Positions 63,037 through 64,000 of a DNA stretch of 64,000 nucleotides are shown in pieces (the stretch's first letter is position 1; each line of letters starts with the position of its first letter). The notes under the pieces are model-generated. The model saw nothing but the letters and a program-made list of their open reading frames with translations. It searched no databases and had not been told where the DNA came from. Position numbers and translations under genes: made by a program. The DNA is from Streptomyces sp. NBC_00249 (GTDB lineage Bacteria; Actinomycetota; Actinomycetes; Streptomycetales; Streptomycetaceae), in assembly GCF_026342355.1 (NCBI RefSeq), contig NZ_JAPEMV010000007.1, forward strand, positions 248,001 through 312,000, read 5' to 3'.

Positions 63037-63789
63037 ATGTCCGGCCACTCTAAATGGGCTACGACGAAGCACAAGAAGGCCGTGGTTGACGCCAAGCGCG
63101 GCAAGCTCTTCGCGAAGCTGATCAAGAACATCGAGGTCGCGGCCCGTATGGGCGGCGCCGACATCGATGGCAACCCGACGCTCTTCGACGCCATCCAGAA
63201 GGCGAAGAAGAGCTCGGTCCCGAACAAGAACATCGACTCCGCGGTCAAGCGCGGCGGCGGCCTCGAAGCCGGCGGCGCCGACTACGAGACGATCATGTAC
63301 GAGGGCTACGGTCCGAACGGTGTCGCGGTGCTCATCGAGTGCCTCACCGACAACCGCAACCGCGCCGCCTCCGACGTCCGCGTCGCCATGACCCGCAACG
63401 GCGGTTCGATGGCCGACCCGGGCTCGGTCTCGTACCTGTTCAACCGCAAGGGCGTCGTCCTCCTGCCCAAGGGCGAGCTCGCCGAGGACGACGTGCTGGA
63501 GACGGTGCTCGAAGCCGGTGCCGAAGAGGTCAACGACCTCGGCGACCAGTTCGAGATCATCAGCGAGGCCACCGACATGGTCGCGGTCCGCACCGCGCTC
63601 CAGGAGGCGGGCATCGACTACGACTCGGCCGACTCCAACTTCCTGCCGACCATGCAGGTCGAGCTGGACGAAGAGGGCGCGCGCAAGATCTTCAAGCTGA
63701 TCGACGCGCTGGAGGACAGCGACGACGTGCAGAACGTCTTCGCCAACTTCGACGTCTCGGACGAGGTCATGGAAAAGGTCGACGCCTAG
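63037..63789 (+). CDS. yebC: YebC/PmpR-family protein
   Basis: A 250-residue protein with the family pattern [41 protein letters not shown] and [19 protein letters not shown]. YebC proteins were described as transcription regulators and, more recently, as factors helping ribosomes through difficult peptides. ATG 63037 has AAGGAG upstream. It sits before ruvC, the usual yebC-ruvC order. Confidence 0.95.
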   Translation: MSGHSKWATTKHKKAVVDAKRGKLFAKLIKNIEVAARMGGADIDGNPTLFDAIQKAKKSSVPNKNIDSAVKRGGGLEAGGADYETIMYEGYGPNGVAVLIECLTDNRNRAASDVRVAMTRNGGSMADPGSVSYLFNRKGVVLLPKGELAEDDVLETVLEAGAEEVNDLGDQFEIISEATDMVAVRTALQEAGIDYDSADSNFLPTMQVELDEEGARKIFKLIDALEDSDDVQNVFANFDVSDEVMEKVDA

Positions 63790-63804
63790 ACCGTCCCGCT
63801 CAGA

Positions 63805-63842
63805 GCGACGGGCCGACAGGACACACCCTGTCGGCCCGTCGC
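63805..63842 (+). terminator. Terminator after yebC
   Basis: GCGACGGGCCGACAGG pairs perfectly with 63827-63842 around an ACACAC loop and is followed by TTTGT. Confidence 0.85.
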
Positions 63843-63908
63843 TTTGTCAGTACCGCCCGATAGCCTGCACGGGCACGTACGGGTGAACGACGGAGGGGGT
63901 GTGACGGC

Positions 63909-64000
63909 ATGCGCGTACTCGGAGTGGACCCGGGTCTGACCCGGTGCGGCGTCGGCGTCGTCGAAGGAGTCGCCGGGCGGCCCCTGACGATGCTCGGCGT
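63909..64000 (+). CDS. ruvC: Crossover junction endodeoxyribonuclease RuvC (N-terminus only)
   Basis: The window ends 30 codons into this gene. [20 protein letters not shown] contains the first catalytic Asp (Asp7) of the RNase H-like RuvC fold, which cuts Holliday junctions. Position after yebC matches the usual order. The rest lies beyond the window. Confidence 0.9.
   Translation, partial: MRVLGVDPGLTRCGVGVVEGVAGRPLTMLG

Overview
The window is a very GC-rich chromosomal segment with strong G/C bias at third codon positions, many GTG starts, and a densely packed gene order. It belongs to a Streptomyces or very close relative: the protein at 40209-40622 is recognisable as the sporulation cell-division protein SsgB. 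The phosphatidylinositol mannoside genes, the SCO7613-type membrane protein and the CGNR, DUF4365 and TIGR02611 proteins also fit an actinomycete. No phage, integrase, transposase or CRISPR array is visible; this is mostly core chromosome with a few accessory patches.

Layout. 1-5812 is a leftward run: a HEAT-repeat protein, a flavin-type oxidase, a secreted L,D-transpeptidase, and a large protein (cut by the window edge) that joins a caspase-like protease to an Hsp90-like ATPase. 6009-8760 holds argG and argH, with a candidate ArgR operator over the argG promoter. 9442-12134 is a divergent HAD / TetR / MFS-exporter locus with a clear palindromic operator. 12204-17837 carries a beta-solenoid membrane protein, PlsC, GDPD, a sigma-like protein, an acetyltransferase and two small membrane proteins. 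18171-21128 is a methionine ABC transporter (metNIQ) preceded by a short Cys/Met-containing leader peptide ORF. 22142-30070 contains cobalamin and siroheme genes (cobL, a bluB-cobT fusion with a very long Pro/Ala/Glu-rich N-terminus, cysG/cobA), interrupted by an unrecognised five-helix membrane protein.

30113-34412 has an rRNA/tRNA methyltransferase, a tail-anchored Ser/Thr kinase, a small membrane protein, an APH-type phosphotransferase and a zinc-ribbon protein. 34505-34988 is a leftward tRNA operon (Gly, Cys, Val, Val, Val); two further tRNA-Val genes lie at 41295 and 44436. 35169-41237 contains pabB/pabC, a DsbA-like protein, a CGNR regulator, ssgB and small membrane proteins. 41447-48556 contains a large membrane protein, a DnaQ-type exonuclease, a two-gene DUF4365 module and a 149-bp near-palindrome. 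48710-51743 has thrS, a HIT protein and a DUF1992 protein. 51845-55336 looks like an accessory patch: a small secreted protein, a second copy of the five-helix membrane family with lower GC, and another membrane protein.

55513-64000 is core again: an EF-G-like GTPase, then the PIM pathway operon pgsA-patA-pimA, a LemA-like protein, pdxS-pdxT (pyridoxal phosphate synthase), yebC and the start of ruvC.

The observations I would follow first are the caspase-Hsp90 fusion, the Cys/Met leader peptide before metN, the paired WHGG-ST-WP membrane protein family, the bluB-cobT fusion, and the 149-bp near-palindrome. All statements come from reading the sequence; no search or folding was run.
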